Below are positions 55,861 through 63,322 of a stretch of 64,000 nt of DNA, one piece after another. Positions within the stretch are counted from its first letter, which is position 1, and the number at the start of each line of letters is the position of its first letter. The stretch comes from Chryseotalea sanaruensis. Its GTDB lineage: Bacteria > Bacteroidota > Bacteroidia > Cytophagales > Cyclobacteriaceae. The notes under the pieces were generated by a model. The model ran no database searches, was not told where the DNA came from, and saw nothing but the letters and a program-made list of their open reading frames with translations. The DNA lies in assembly GCF_003990915.1 (NCBI RefSeq), contig NZ_BHXQ01000002.1, positions 124,001 to 188,000 on the forward strand, read 5' to 3'. The position numbers and the translations under genes are program-made.

Positions 55861-57307
55861 TATTCCCCTTTTTTGCAACAGAGTTTCCATAAAAGTCCTT
55901 GCCTGACAGTTCAACAACAATTGTATTTAAAATTCTATTACGATCTGTAACGTTGGGTATTTTTTGTAGAAACAAAGAAGTTTCGTTATTGGGGGGAGTT
56001 TGATAATGTGTCAAGCCACCCCATGCTAAATCATCATAGAATTGCCTGCTAAAGTTATAGCCTTTACTTTTTCCATAAAGCTCAAGAGCATCAGCAATTG
56101 GTATCAGGTAATTGTTTGTTATAAAATCATGTCCATAGTTGATAGCCACAGTTAGCCAATCTGGACCAAGAAGTTGAGCACGTTTGGTTGGATCGGTCAA
56201 CGTATTAAAGGTAACTGCAACAACGTAAGCGTGTATCGACTCATGAAGTAAAGTCCTTGCAATTGATAGGTTAGATGCGTTTGAGAATTTGTTTGAATCG
56301 AAGATGGTTGTTACTGTCCCAGTTAATGTATTGAATTGAATTAAAGTGTTAGCATTTTCTGCACCTGGAAGCGTTCCATTTTTTACTTCCCAGTTGTAAC
56401 CTGGTATGTTCCCTGAGAATTTTTGAATAATCTGCCCAACTGAACCTTGTGAAATATTCTTTAAATCTGAAATTATAATCTGCATACAGGGCTTAAGTTG
56501 TGCATCATTAATTTGTTCCTCCCATTCATTAATCGCTAATATGTCGTCAATTGATGGATATCCACTATTACCTGAACCACTACCACCTCCCTCTGGAGGA
56601 TAGTCTGACCAATCATCGGAAGTTCCTCCTCCACTATAACAGGTTGTTTCTGAATATTCAAGTACACAATTAACGTAACTTCCATAGGGTGTATCAACAG
56701 CTGTACAAGAATAATATTCTATTGTTTCACAATAAGGAAGAGTTTCTGTACGAGCATTAAGTTCACCTTCGCCATTTTTTATCATCTGTCGAACTTCTCC
56801 GTTCTTATGAATGAAGCCTTTAACAAAGTCACCATTCCAGTCTTCAACCAATACAACTCCTGAAAACGCTACATCCCCAATTGCATTTAAGTAAGTACTA
56901 TCGGGGATCGAGGTCACGATGTCGACTTTGATTTTACCTCCTTCATTCTTATTAAATATAAGGTATGTAAGGTCACTTAGTGCTATAGATGTTTTTCCCT
57001 TTGGGATATAGAGTTCTTTTTCAAATTTAACCGGAACAATGACGGCTTCGCCAAAGCTTAGTTGCCTGACGTTCGCCTTGTGCCACTGAGGATTCTTAAT
57101 TATTTTCTTTCTGAATCCCCTAGCCTGATGTTTATTATTTTCTTGTTGCTGCTCCAACTCACTTTCAAAAAAGGATCTTGCTTCGCTAATTAATGGATTT
57201 ATGTAATTTGGTTGAAAGATATCAGAATCTTGATTACATGAGTTTAGCACCACAATTGTAATAGCTGTTATTACTAAAGTAGCGAGAGTTTTAATCTTTA
57301 CCTTCAT
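55847..57307 (-). CDS. Lipoprotein with HExxH putative zinc-metallopeptidase domain
   Basis: 486 residues. Lipobox LNSC (Cys24) followed by NQDSDIF, acidic as in surface-export signals. The N-terminal half (30-190) is a beta-rich region typical of Bacteroidota lipoproteins (NPQWHKANVRQLSFGEAVIVPV). A Cys-containing, Gly/Ser-rich linker follows (195-250). The C-terminal half carries H355-E-S-I-H359 in ARTLLHESIHAYVV, a candidate zinc site; the third ligand is not certain (YDDLAWGGL near residue 425 is a candidate region). Peptidase activity is inference. First gene of the four-gene secreted cluster. Confidence 0.8.
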   Translation of the reverse strand: MKVKIKTLATLVITAITIVVLNSCNQDSDIFQPNYINPLISEARSFFESELEQQQENNKHQARGFRKKIIKNPQWHKANVRQLSFGEAVIVPVKFEKELYIPKGKTSIALSDLTYLIFNKNEGGKIKVDIVTSIPDSTYLNAIGDVAFSGVVLVEDWNGDFVKGFIHKNGEVRQMIKNGEGELNARTETLPYCETIEYYSCTAVDTPYGSYVNCVLEYSETTCYSGGGTSDDWSDYPPEGGGSGSGNSGYPSIDDILAINEWEEQINDAQLKPCMQIIISDLKNISQGSVGQIIQKFSGNIPGYNWEVKNGTLPGAENANTLIQFNTLTGTVTTIFDSNKFSNASNLSIARTLLHESIHAYVVAVTFNTLTDPTKRAQLLGPDWLTVAINYGHDFITNNYLIPIADALELYGKSKGYNFSRQFYDDLAWGGLTHYQTPPNNETSLFLQKIPNVTDRNRILNTIVVELSGKDFYGNSVAKKGNNAGC

Positions 57308-57797
57308 AATTAAATCTATTTGATCAGTTCCAAAAAATTACAAATGAAGCTCTTGTGAGATAGTTAATCTGGCAGTCAAAATACAAACGTCATTCAATTA
57401 ATTTATCCTTTTTTCTGCAAACGTTTAATTTCTTCACACTTTTCTCTGAGCCCATTCTGTAGTTATAATACCAAAATAGGTATTTTTTTTAATTCTTCAG
57501 TCAAATAAGTAAAATTGAACAATCTAATGCCTACCATTTATAACCGTTTAAGATCCTACAAAAATAGTGGATACTGGAAAAGCTAAATAATTCGTAAAAA
57601 ATTTAGATTGCCTCAATCATACCTTTTTCGCATACCTTCAAAAATAATTTTAAGAGTCTTTTCGGATACTCTTAGTTAAAAAGAGGCACTATCAATTTGA
57701 ATAAATTGAATATAACTTCAACAGCTACCGTGTAGAGGTCAGTAATAAAGACTTAATGATTTAGTTTTTGTAATAAACAAGAATTGAAAAAATTATG
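57308..57797. other. 490-base AT-rich spacer without gene
   Basis: No plausible gene. Two hairpins are visible: AATACC/GGTATT followed by a T-run (57467-57490), which looks like a small plus-strand terminator though no plus-strand gene precedes it, and TAAGAGT/ACTCTTA near 57651-57677. The promoter of the metalloprotease lipoprotein must lie near the left end. Confidence 0.5.
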
Positions 57798-58475
57798 CTA
57801 GTTACTTTGTGGACGTATGCCGAAAATAAGCAGATATCCGATCATCCAGAATTCACCAACGGTAGCCGGTATGGTTAGCATATCAATCCAGGATCCACTC
57901 AATCCACCATACACTAAAAAAGCGCTGGCGATGTAACCGACACCACCTATTTGCAATACACGTCCCAAACCTATCGGCATCCGCTTTGAGCTGACAACAG
58001 CATACCCCATGGGAATGAGCCATAAGCCAAAGAAGAGGCTGCCTATCGCCCATGAACCTTTAATGAGCAGCATAAAAACCTGAAGCATGATCAGCTTTTC
58101 ATTATCTGGCAGGCTTAGACTGGCCACGTTAATAGATCCGCCCATGGCTATGGCGCTAATCATAATGATGCCCGCGTTCATCATGCCCCATGCGGCCAAA
58201 GCCCATGCAGCGAAATGATTAATATCTTTGAATAGTTTGAAAAAATAAACCGCAGCCAGCGCTTGCGAAACAATGATGGCAAACTCAGCCAAGAGACGCA
58301 TCCTCGCGAGGCTTTCTTGTTCTTTCAGGTTTAACAGCGTTTTTGGCAAGTCGTCTGAAACATAAATTTGTGCGTGCAGTAGTAGAAAACCGAGTACCCC
58401 TGATACTGCCAGTGCCAAATACCAAACTCCGGCTTTCCGGGCGGTTGCGACTAAGTCTGCATGTTGTTCATTCAT
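57798..58475 (-). CDS. DUF4386 family membrane protein
   Basis: 225 residues with six helices. DUF4386 pattern: ARKAGVWYLALAVSGVLGF at the start, FAIIVSQALAAVYFFKLFKDIN, a long fourth-fifth helix region and KRMPIGLGRVLQIGGVGYIASAF near the end. The family is uncharacterised. Stands alone, flanked upstream by the secreted-protein cluster spacer and downstream (on the map) by the TIR-element array. Confidence 0.88.
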   Translation of the reverse strand: MNEQHADLVATARKAGVWYLALAVSGVLGFLLLHAQIYVSDDLPKTLLNLKEQESLARMRLLAEFAIIVSQALAAVYFFKLFKDINHFAAWALAAWGMMNAGIIMISAIAMGGSINVASLSLPDNEKLIMLQVFMLLIKGSWAIGSLFFGLWLIPMGYAVVSSKRMPIGLGRVLQIGGVGYIASAFLVYGGLSGSWIDMLTIPATVGEFWMIGYLLIFGIRPQSN

Positions 58476-58584
58476 CTTTGAGGTGTCTTAAATACTAGGA
58501 CGATTTTGATGGCATAATGTTACTTCTCTAAGCTGTTGTTGGTATTGCGCATGGTGAAATTTCCACTCAACCAGTAATCCGAAA

Positions 58585-58696
58585 CACTGTCCCTCGCCAG
58601 CGAGGCGGGGGTAAGTGGGTGGAGATAACCATTATGGTTTTCTTTGGCTTGGATAGATTACCTCCCCCTACCCCCTCCCAATGGAGGGGGACAGTG
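58585..58696. mobile_element. Short TIR element, array unit 1
   Basis: 112 bp. Left CACTGTCCCTCGCC then GAGGCGGGGGTAAGTGGGTGG, core GATAACCATTATGG, right CCTCCCCCTACCCCCTCCCA then ATGGAGGGGGACAGTG. The two ends are inverted repeats of about 35 bp. No gene. Confidence 0.8.
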
Positions 58697-58777
58697 TACC
58701 CATTAAAAAATCAATTAAAGAAATACTCTACAAATAAAGTCGCTATCATCTTAATCTACTCATAATATTATTCGTAG

Positions 58778-58885
58778 CACTGTCCCCCACCAGCGAGGCG
58801 GGGGTAAGGGGGTGGAGATAACCATTAATTTCTTTGGTTTGGATAAATTGCCTCCCCCTACCCCCTCCAATGGAGGGGGACAGTG
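58778..58885. mobile_element. Short TIR element, array unit 2
   Basis: 108 bp with ends CACTGTCCCCCACC and TGGAGGGGGACAGTG; core AATTTCTTTGGTTTGGAT. No gene. Near-copy of unit 1. Confidence 0.82.
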
Positions 58886-58934
58886 TACCCATTAAAAAAT
58901 CAATTAAAGAAATACTCTACAAATAAAGTCGCTA

Positions 58935-59441
58935 TCATCTTAATCTACTCATAATATTATTCGTAGCACTGTCCCCCACCAGCGAGGCGGGGGTAGGGGG
59001 TGGTGGTTGCCGTTTTAGTTTCCGCTCTCTTCTTTTCTTAATAGGCTGTGTAGCATTTCTTTCAATTTCATCAATGGTCACCTCAATCGATTCAATTACC
59101 CAATTAATTCTCTTTAACACATCATCATCGGTAAATCGAAGTACATGAAATCCTGCCGCAATTAATTGTTCGTTTTTTAGTCTGTCTTTTTCAATTGTTT
59201 CTTCCCATGTGTGGGTAATACCATCCACCTCTATAACCAGCATTAATTCTTTGCACATAAAGTCTGCGATAAAATTTAGGACTGGTCTTTGTCTTCTGAA
59301 ACCATAACCTTTGCGCTTGCCGGCTCGCAAGGCATACTTCCATAAACAAGCTTCTGCTTTGGTCATGGTTTTTCTTAACTGATTGGCGAAGGGCTGCAGT
59401 TTAGGATTGTAAGCGTAAAAGTTTTCTTTATTTGCTTCCAT
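58935..59441 (-). CDS. DUF559 (Vsr/PD-(D/E)XK-like) endonuclease, carried in a TIR element
   Basis: 168 residues from the ATG at 59441 (MEANKENFYAYNPKLQPFAN); a longer frame back to 59543 is not family-like. DUF559 marks: LRKTMTKAEACLWKYALRAG, GFRRQRPVLNFIADFMC with Asp60, and LVIEVDGITH with Glu71, Asp73, His77, the layout of Vsr-like nucleases. AAGFHVLRFTDDDVL completes the fold. The C-terminal tail (PPPPTPASLVGDSATNNIMS) is encoded by the element's left terminal repeat and the flanking spacer. A broken paralogue lies at 52358-52990. Probably a DNA nuclease; its role in moving the element is inference. Confidence 0.88.
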   Translation of the reverse strand: MEANKENFYAYNPKLQPFANQLRKTMTKAEACLWKYALRAGKRKGYGFRRQRPVLNFIADFMCKELMLVIEVDGITHTWEETIEKDRLKNEQLIAAGFHVLRFTDDDVLKRINWVIESIEVTIDEIERNATQPIKKRRERKLKRQPPPPTPASLVGDSATNNIMSRLR

Positions 59442-59475
59442 AATATTTTCCGGCCCTCCGAGGAGGAGAACAGTG
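58967..59475 (-). mobile_element. TIR element with DUF559 cargo, array unit 3
   Basis: 509 bp. Left end CACTGTCCCCCACCAGCGAG identical to unit 2; right end GGAGGAGAACAGTGTACCCA, degenerate but in the correct place and orientation. In place of the 35-bp core of the short units it holds the DUF559 reading frame. Confidence 0.72.
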
Positions 59476-59586
59476 TACCCATCTAATAGATAGAGTGGAA
59501 CAATATACTCAATAGAGAGTAGACTGTAAACCATGTACTCCATCTTCCTCGTGATGATTTATTCAACTCACAAATATCATTCGAAG

Positions 59587-59696
59587 AATTGTCCTGAGTC
59601 AGCGAGGCGAGGTAAGGGTGATGATAACCATTAAAGTTTTGTTGACTTAAATAAGAGGCCTCCCCCTCCCCCCCCCTCCAATGGAGGGGGATAGTG
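59587..59696. mobile_element. Short TIR element, array unit 4 (degenerate)
   Basis: 110 bp. Left ATTGTCCTGAGTCAGCGAGG, core GATAACCATTAAAG, right CCTCCAATGGAGGGGGATAG then TG. Same plan as units 1 and 2 with several changes. Confidence 0.65.
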
Positions 59697-60015
59697 TATC
59701 CATTGCAAATTCGAAATGCTACACTCATATATAAAAGTCGTTGTTATCTTGATTCATTTCACCCTATTACGCAACTCGAACAGGAGGTGCTTATTATTAC
59801 TCATACCCGTGCCCAAGCTAATTCTAGTATGGCACTCATCTTTTTCAAAAAAATAGCGTATAATTGAAAATACTTACATCGGTCTTCCCCTAACCAAGCG
59901 TAAGTTTTCCCAATCTGGAACAGTTAAAGAATTAAAAAGCTTTATTTATCTTGTTTTTGCCCATTTTTACTTTGGCACTTTATTCTCAATACCCTGTTTA
60001 TATTACATTTCCTAT
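59697..60015. other. 319-base spacer before TerB-like gene
   Basis: The first 60 bases still resemble the array spacer (AAAGTCG and ATCTTGATTCAT). The rest is AT-rich with a possible weak promoter (TTTTTG near 59954, TTACTTTG at 59967-59974, one mismatch to TAnnTTTG) about 45 bases before the ATG at 60016. No gene seen. Confidence 0.35.
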
Positions 60016-60435
60016 ATGGACTACAAGACAACCCTGACCAGCCTTTACTACCTGCTTATTTGTGCCGATGGCAAAGTAGATGAACGCGAACTTGCTTTAG
60101 GACGCAAAATGATGGAAGCGGAAGGCTTAGGCTTAGCCACCTTTGATAGTCAGCTGGAGGCGCTGAAGGCAAAAGATATTTCGGCACTCTACAATGATTG
60201 TTTGGCAGGTCTAAAAAAGCTAGACAATAAGCAACAAACCAGGGCCATTGCCTGGTTGTGTGTTATTGCCAACTCCGATGGTTTTATGGACAAGGCTGAG
60301 TGGATATTGATTTATAAAATATACCACACCGAACTAAAGCTCTCTTTAGATGAGGTAATGAAAACCCAAAAGGAACTCAACAAGATTATACACGGTAAAT
60401 CTTTTCAGTCACTTGGTGTGCGGGTGGCGAAGTAA
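60016..60435 (+). CDS. TerB-like (tellurite-resistance-fold) protein
   Basis: 139 residues, all helical. Opening LYYLLICADGKVDERELALGRKMM has the Asp-Gly-x-Val-Asp-x-x-Glu metal-binding loop of the TerB fold, repeated as VIANSDGFMDKAEWILIYKIY in the second half. TerB domains are cytoplasmic helical modules linked to stress and membrane-associated complexes; tellurite resistance itself is unlikely without other ter genes. Stands alone. Confidence 0.85.
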   Translation: MDYKTTLTSLYYLLICADGKVDERELALGRKMMEAEGLGLATFDSQLEALKAKDISALYNDCLAGLKKLDNKQQTRAIAWLCVIANSDGFMDKAEWILIYKIYHTELKLSLDEVMKTQKELNKIIHGKSFQSLGVRVAK

Positions 60436-60742
60436 ACTTTCATTAGCTTCGAGCCACTAGCCTCCGGCTGCGAACTGCTCTTCTCCTATTATACCCACTT
60501 TCGTCTACCGAAAAAAAGAAGCGTTAAACTCAGCATTCTTATTTCTCCTATTGGTCTCTTCAGAGAGACATTAATCTGTAAAATCAATTAGTTGCCTTTT
60601 TTTGCTACACGGTGCTGGCAGCTCGTAGCTCCATCCCGGACTAGTAGCTCGTGGCTGACAGCTAGCAGCTCATTGCTCTTTGTTAATCATCAAATTTTCA
60701 AATTAACAAATCAGCACATCATCATATTAGCACATCACCGAA
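60436..60742. repeat. Spacer with two low-complexity microrepeats
   Basis: CAGCTCGTAGCTCC and ACAGCTAGCAGCTC words (about 60615-60675), then a run of ATCAACGAATCAACACATCA-type words (about 60688-60766) that continues into the end of the MBL gene on the other strand. No gene supported. Confidence 0.5.
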
Positions 60743-61864
60743 TCAACGAATCAACACATCAACTTCCCTCCACCACTTCTCCACAGGCAACGTATCCCCT
60801 AAGCGCACGGGCTCTCCTATTTTAGGTGTGGTCATTACTACTTTCCCTTCGCCACTCGCTATTAATCGCTCAATGGGTTCTGTCCAGGCGTGGTTTGATA
60901 AAGCAAACTTTGCCCAATGCACCGGTAACAATACGTTGGCTTGCAGGTCTTGAGCAGCATTTGCTACTTCTTCGGGCATCATGTGTATAAAGGGCCAGTT
61001 TTTACCATACTGTCCTGTTTCTAGCATGGCAATTTCAAATGGGCCGTATAGATCACCTATTTTTTTAAACTGATTGTCATAACCAGAATCGCCCCCAATA
61101 AAAATGTTGTGCCCCTGCAGGTTTAATACAAATGATGACCACAATGTTTTGCCCCGCGTAAATCCTCTTCCCGAAAAATGACGTGAAGGTGTAGATGTAA
61201 TAATTGTTGAATCATTCAACTTGTGCGTCTCCCACCAATCCAAGCTTTTAATTTTTTCGGCAGGTACTCCCCAATGTTTTAAATGCGCATCTACACCCAA
61301 TGGGGTAATAATATTTTTTACGGAAGTATGTAGTTTTATTAAAGTAGCATAATCGAGGTGATCGTAATGATCGTGTGTGATCACTAATAAATCGATGAGA
61401 GGCAAATCATCAACACTAAACACATCGGTTCCCTCAAATGCTTTTCCGAAAATACCAATGGGCGATGCATAGCCGCTCATAACCGGATCGACCAACACTG
61501 TAAAGTCTTTGTACTTTATTAGATAAGATGAATGACCAAACCACACAATGGTTAGTTTATCGGAAGCTAAATTTTTCAAATCGGTTTTTACTGTAGGCAA
61601 AGGTTTGCTCGGTTCAACTGTAGACGGTTTGTTCAGCATTTCGCGCATAACCCTAAGGGTAGAAACTTCTTTAAGCATTACCTCGGTAGGTTGCACATTT
61701 TGAAAGGAGCCGTCCTTATAATTGGTGGATTTTTCGATGCGCGCTAAATCTTCGCCTGTAGTATGCTTGCCAAACACAGGCAGTTGCATAAACAGCATTA
61801 AGCTAACAGCCAGTATGGCAATAACTACCGCAGTAACTATCATTATTTTTTTAAAAGTTTTCAA
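60743..61864 (-). CDS. MBL-fold metallo-hydrolase (NAPE-PLD/UlaG-like), membrane-anchored
   Basis: 373 residues with an N-terminal membrane anchor (7-28). Metallo-beta-lactamase motif VITHDHYDHLDYATL; further His in TPSRHFSGRG, Asp in IFIGGDSGYD and His in LLPVHWAKF, giving the full two-metal site. The WFGHSSYLIKYKDFTVLVDPVMSG stretch is typical of the NAPE-hydrolysing phospholipase D/UlaG group. Acts at the periplasmic side, possibly on phosphodiester or lipid substrates. The last six residues (VDVLIR) and stop come from a spacer microrepeat. Confidence 0.92.
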   Translation of the reverse strand: MKTFKKIMIVTAVVIAILAVSLMLFMQLPVFGKHTTGEDLARIEKSTNYKDGSFQNVQPTEVMLKEVSTLRVMREMLNKPSTVEPSKPLPTVKTDLKNLASDKLTIVWFGHSSYLIKYKDFTVLVDPVMSGYASPIGIFGKAFEGTDVFSVDDLPLIDLLVITHDHYDHLDYATLIKLHTSVKNIITPLGVDAHLKHWGVPAEKIKSLDWWETHKLNDSTIITSTPSRHFSGRGFTRGKTLWSSFVLNLQGHNIFIGGDSGYDNQFKKIGDLYGPFEIAMLETGQYGKNWPFIHMMPEEVANAAQDLQANVLLPVHWAKFALSNHAWTEPIERLIASGEGKVVMTTPKIGEPVRLGDTLPVEKWWREVDVLIR

Positions 61865-61940
61865 GTGCAGATATTTTTAGGGCTAGTAATGCATGCAAGC
61901 ATGTAATACTGGTGGAGACGGGATAGTGGGGAAAATATTG

Positions 61941-62918
61941 TCAGGCATTTTTCTTTCTGGCCTCCCACAATGCTGCCTTTGTTTTTGCCTCATGTATGCT
62001 GGCATCTATTTCATAGCCGAAAAGCAATACAGTCGTCACTAGCTGCACCCATATCATTAATGCAATAAGTACACCAATGGAGCCATAAATTTTATTGTAA
62101 CTACCAAAATGTGTGATGTAGTACGAGAATCCATATGAAACACCCATAGTACCCAGCGTTGCAATAAGTGACCCTAACGAAAAGAAACGCCAGTCGTAAT
62201 GGATTGCCGGACCGAAGTAATAAATGGTGGCTATTGCCAAAAAGAAAACAATAAAAATAACAACAAAACGAAGCACGAAGAGGAGATACAAAGTATATGT
62301 ATCAGCATTAAGCCAGGCAAATTCCGGCAGGTAAGCCAATACGTAATCTAATACTAACTGCCCTACTACGAGCAGTATAACTGCCAGAAATAAAACCAAC
62401 GATAAATTCAAAGTAAGCCCTGTGGCAATAAGTCTTGTTTTTATCAAGCCTCTTTTTTCTTGTGTATTATAGCAGGCATTGAAAGCACGCATCAGCGCCA
62501 TCATACCATTGGTAGCTAAAAAAAGTGCAAAGAGTACACCAAATGTCAATAAGCCTCCTCGCGAATTACCTATAATATCCTCTATAGTGGAAGCCACCAC
62601 TTCATACATACTTTGTGGCATCATACTTCCCAAAAACTCCATAATGCTGTTGGTGTTCACATCTGGAATTACGCTGCTGATGTAGGGAATAAGTGTGAAT
62701 AAAAAGATAATGGTGGGGAAAATGGCTAGTATGAAGTTGTAGGCTACGCCATTGGCACGGTCCAGTATATCATCTTCTTTTATATTCTTAAAAAAAATCT
62801 TGATGACACTATACAGTGAAACCTGTCGCTTCTTACTCATGTGCACGCGCCTGAGCAGGTCTACAAAGCGTTGCCCTTGTCCGTATTTAAAAAGATATTT
62901 TTTATGACTGTACTTCAT
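61941..62918 (-). CDS. YihY/BrkB-family inner-membrane protein
   Basis: 325 residues, six helices. Family marks: DRANGVAYNFILAIFPTIIFLFTLIPYI, a middle GLLTFGVLFALFLATNGMMALMRAFNACYN, and FGSYNKIYGSIGVLIALMIWVQLVT near the end. The family has been called ribonuclease BN in error; it is a membrane protein of unsettled function. Its ATG overlaps the stop of the thioesterase gene by four bases. Confidence 0.94.
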   Translation of the reverse strand: MKYSHKKYLFKYGQGQRFVDLLRRVHMSKKRQVSLYSVIKIFFKNIKEDDILDRANGVAYNFILAIFPTIIFLFTLIPYISSVIPDVNTNSIMEFLGSMMPQSMYEVVASTIEDIIGNSRGGLLTFGVLFALFLATNGMMALMRAFNACYNTQEKRGLIKTRLIATGLTLNLSLVLFLAVILLVVGQLVLDYVLAYLPEFAWLNADTYTLYLLFVLRFVVIFIVFFLAIATIYYFGPAIHYDWRFFSLGSLIATLGTMGVSYGFSYYITHFGSYNKIYGSIGVLIALMIWVQLVTTVLLFGYEIDASIHEAKTKAALWEARKKNA

Positions 62919-63322
62919 TCAAAATAAGGTTTCAATACATTTACCATAGCTTGTGGTGCACGGCATGGTCGGTTGCTTTTCATATCTACAAACACCAATT
63001 GTGTTTCGCCTTCGTTAATCAGTTTTTGCTGCTCGTTAAATATTTCGTAATAAAAACGAATGCGTACACCTGGCATTTCTTTAATGGTGGTGCGTAATGT
63101 CAGCAACTCATCATACCGTGCCGGTGCTTTGTAGCGTGTGCTGTGTTCCGTTACGGGCATCATTACACCCATGTCTTCTAATTGCTTATAGGTCAATCCA
63201 AGCTGTCGCAGACTTTCCACACGTGCCACTTCGTAGTACATGGCGTAGTTGCCATAGTATACGTAACCCATCTGGTCTGTTTCTGCATAACGTACTCTAA
63301 CACTTGTTTCTGATACGTACAT
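62915..63322 (-). CDS. Acyl-CoA thioesterase (hotdog fold, YbgC-like)
   Basis: 135 residues. The 4HBT motif RYAETDQMGYVYYGNYAMYYE with catalytic-type Asp in AETD, then EVARVESLRQLG and a hotdog core ending TQLVFVDMKSNRPCR. It hydrolyses acyl-CoA or acyl-ACP thioesters. It overlaps the mltG stop by one base (TAATG) and the YihY start by four bases, so the three are one coupled operon. Confidence 0.95.
   Translation of the reverse strand: MYVSETSVRVRYAETDQMGYVYYGNYAMYYEVARVESLRQLGLTYKQLEDMGVMMPVTEHSTRYKAPARYDELLTLRTTIKEMPGVRIRFYYEIFNEQQKLINEGETQLVFVDMKSNRPCRAPQAMVNVLKPYFE

Larger units (their letters stand above)
58585..59696. repeat. Tandem array of four TIR-element units, about 190-bp period
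   Basis: Unit starts at 58585, 58778, 58967 and about 59587. Spacers after units 1 and 2 (81 bp each, beginning TACCCATTAAAAAATC) are identical, showing a recent tandem duplication. Unit 3 holds the DUF559 gene. The spacers after units 3 and 4 have drifted. Confidence 0.8.

Noticed and set aside
58585..59696. Possible CRISPR array
   Set aside because: The repeat unit is about 190 bp, spacers are identical or related, and no cas gene is present; these are TIR elements.
60016..60435. Tellurite resistance operon
   Set aside because: Only a lone TerB-fold protein; no terC, terD or terZ neighbours.
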